A DNA stretch of 64,000 bases from Thermincola carboxydiphila (GTDB taxonomy: Bacteria; Bacillota; Thermincolia; Thermincolales; UBA2595). Below are positions 63,367-64,000 of this stretch, piece by piece; position 1 is the stretch's first letter; each line of letters starts with the position of its first letter. Made by a program: the position numbers and the translations under genes. The stretch is from positions 1 to 64,000 of the forward strand of contig JAENYP010000013.1 in NCBI GenBank assembly GCA_016841725.1, in the 5' to 3' direction. The notes beneath the pieces were generated by a model, which worked only from the letters and a program-made list of their open reading frames with translations, made no database searches and was not told the DNA's origin.

Positions 63367-64000
63367 TCAATATGAAAAGCCTCCTATGGTAATTATTATT
63401 GCCCCTGCCACACCGGCAATTAATAAACCAACGTCCTCCTTGATTCCTAAAGATAGTGCAGCAGAAAAACCGATTAACGACCATATTAATGGTATCCAAA
63501 GTATCCTTTTGGGCATTTTCAAAGTCCAAAGTAACATGCCAAATGTAAAAATGGTTGTGGGACAAGGAGCAATCCCAAACATAGGCGATTGAGGGTATCC
63601 GTGACCAAATAGATATCCCAGTACAGGATAAATGACCATAGCATAAACAATTAACAGGCTGCCAACAACACCTGATAAATTCATTTTGAACTGAAAGTGT
63701 ATAGAATCTTTTAGAACACCTAATACGAAAAATAATAAGCCCTGAACTATAAACAACACACCAAACAAGTAGGCTGGTTTATTGATAGAACTAAAACTTA
63801 GGATGTGGTACATTAAACCATTCCATAACCAGAGAAATGTCATCCCGGCACTAATAAGTTTCGATGAATACCTCTTATCTCGTACTGCTAATACAACCAT
63901 TATGATGCCTAGTATATAAGCTATTATTTGCATTGGATAAACAGCTTGATTGTATAATTTGAAAACCTCTAAAAACTCATCAACAGTAAAGGGAATTTTC
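63367..64000 (-). CDS. DUF6064 family membrane protein, 5' end outside the window
   Basis: At least 211 residues are visible; the frame runs open to base 64000 through KIPFTVDEFLEVFKLY before the internal Met that begins MQIIAYILG. Six or so helices follow. That N-terminal pattern (about 24 residues before the first helix) is the DUF6064 opening, so the true start lies just beyond the window. Function unknown. Confidence 0.75.
   Translation of the reverse strand, partial: KIPFTVDEFLEVFKLYNQAVYPMQIIAYILGIIMVVLAVRDKRYSSKLISAGMTFLWLWNGLMYHILSFSSINKPAYLFGVLFIVQGLLFFVLGVLKDSIHFQFKMNLSGVVGSLLIVYAMVIYPVLGYLFGHGYPQSPMFGIAPCPTTIFTFGMLLWTLKMPKRILWIPLIWSLIGFSAALSLGIKEDVGLLIAGVAGAIIITIGGFSY

Overview
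The window looks like a chromosomal segment of an anaerobic, spore-forming-type Firmicute of the Clostridia / Desulfotomaculia (Peptococcaceae-like) kind. The reasons are strong AGGAGG ribosome binding sites, frequent TTG starts (for example at 3675, 8128 and 30144), a Ccs (ResB/CcsA) cytochrome c maturation system, a six-gene Hyf-type membrane-bound [NiFe] hydrogenase, Gram-positive LexA-type operator sequence, and S-layer-homology proteins. This assignment is inference; there is no rRNA or tRNA gene in the window. No gene-free stretch exceeds about 300 bases.

Layout. 1-296: left end and N-terminus of an IS200/IS605-type tnpB, with a promoter carrying a LexA-like box. 297-8000: housekeeping and envelope genes (CapA-like lipoprotein, Gln-rich small protein, polysaccharide deacetylase, DUF1015 protein, ferritin-like protein with GYPAG repeats, RMND1/DUF155-like membrane protein, TIGR01212 radical SAM protein), plus a 118-bp palindromic MITE-like element. 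8128-19169: SNF2/RapA-like helicase, membrane GGDEF cyclase, a MacA/MacB-type export operon, and an operon of O-antigen-ligase-like protein, FG-GAP membrane protein and lipoprotein.

19207-45070 is the most distinctive part. Two giant paralogous multiheme c-type cytochromes (about 2360 and 2410 residues; 16 and 15 CxxCH motifs plus one shared CX6CH site each) lie in the same orientation. Between them sit a heme synthesis operon (marR-hemE-hemH-hemY), a Ccs maturation pair (resB-ccsA), a sulfate-binding-like exported protein, a LuxE-type acyl-protein synthetase coupled to a radical SAM protein, and a Fic protein. Heme supply, heme attachment and the heme-rich end products are therefore packed together, consistent with a dedicated extracellular electron-transfer island. 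An array of eight 17-bp repeats lies just upstream of the marR-hem operon.

45323-53034: frameshifted SLH metalloprotease, citrate synthase, DUF3231-like protein, lipoprotein, DEAD-box helicase plus cold-shock protein, and a RhuM protein with an unusual N-terminal extension. 53083-60580: hydrogenase-4-like operon hyfB-C-E-F-G-HI, which could couple ferredoxin oxidation and H2 to ion pumping. 60757-64000: ABC-2 type exporter operon and a DUF6064 membrane protein cut by the window end.
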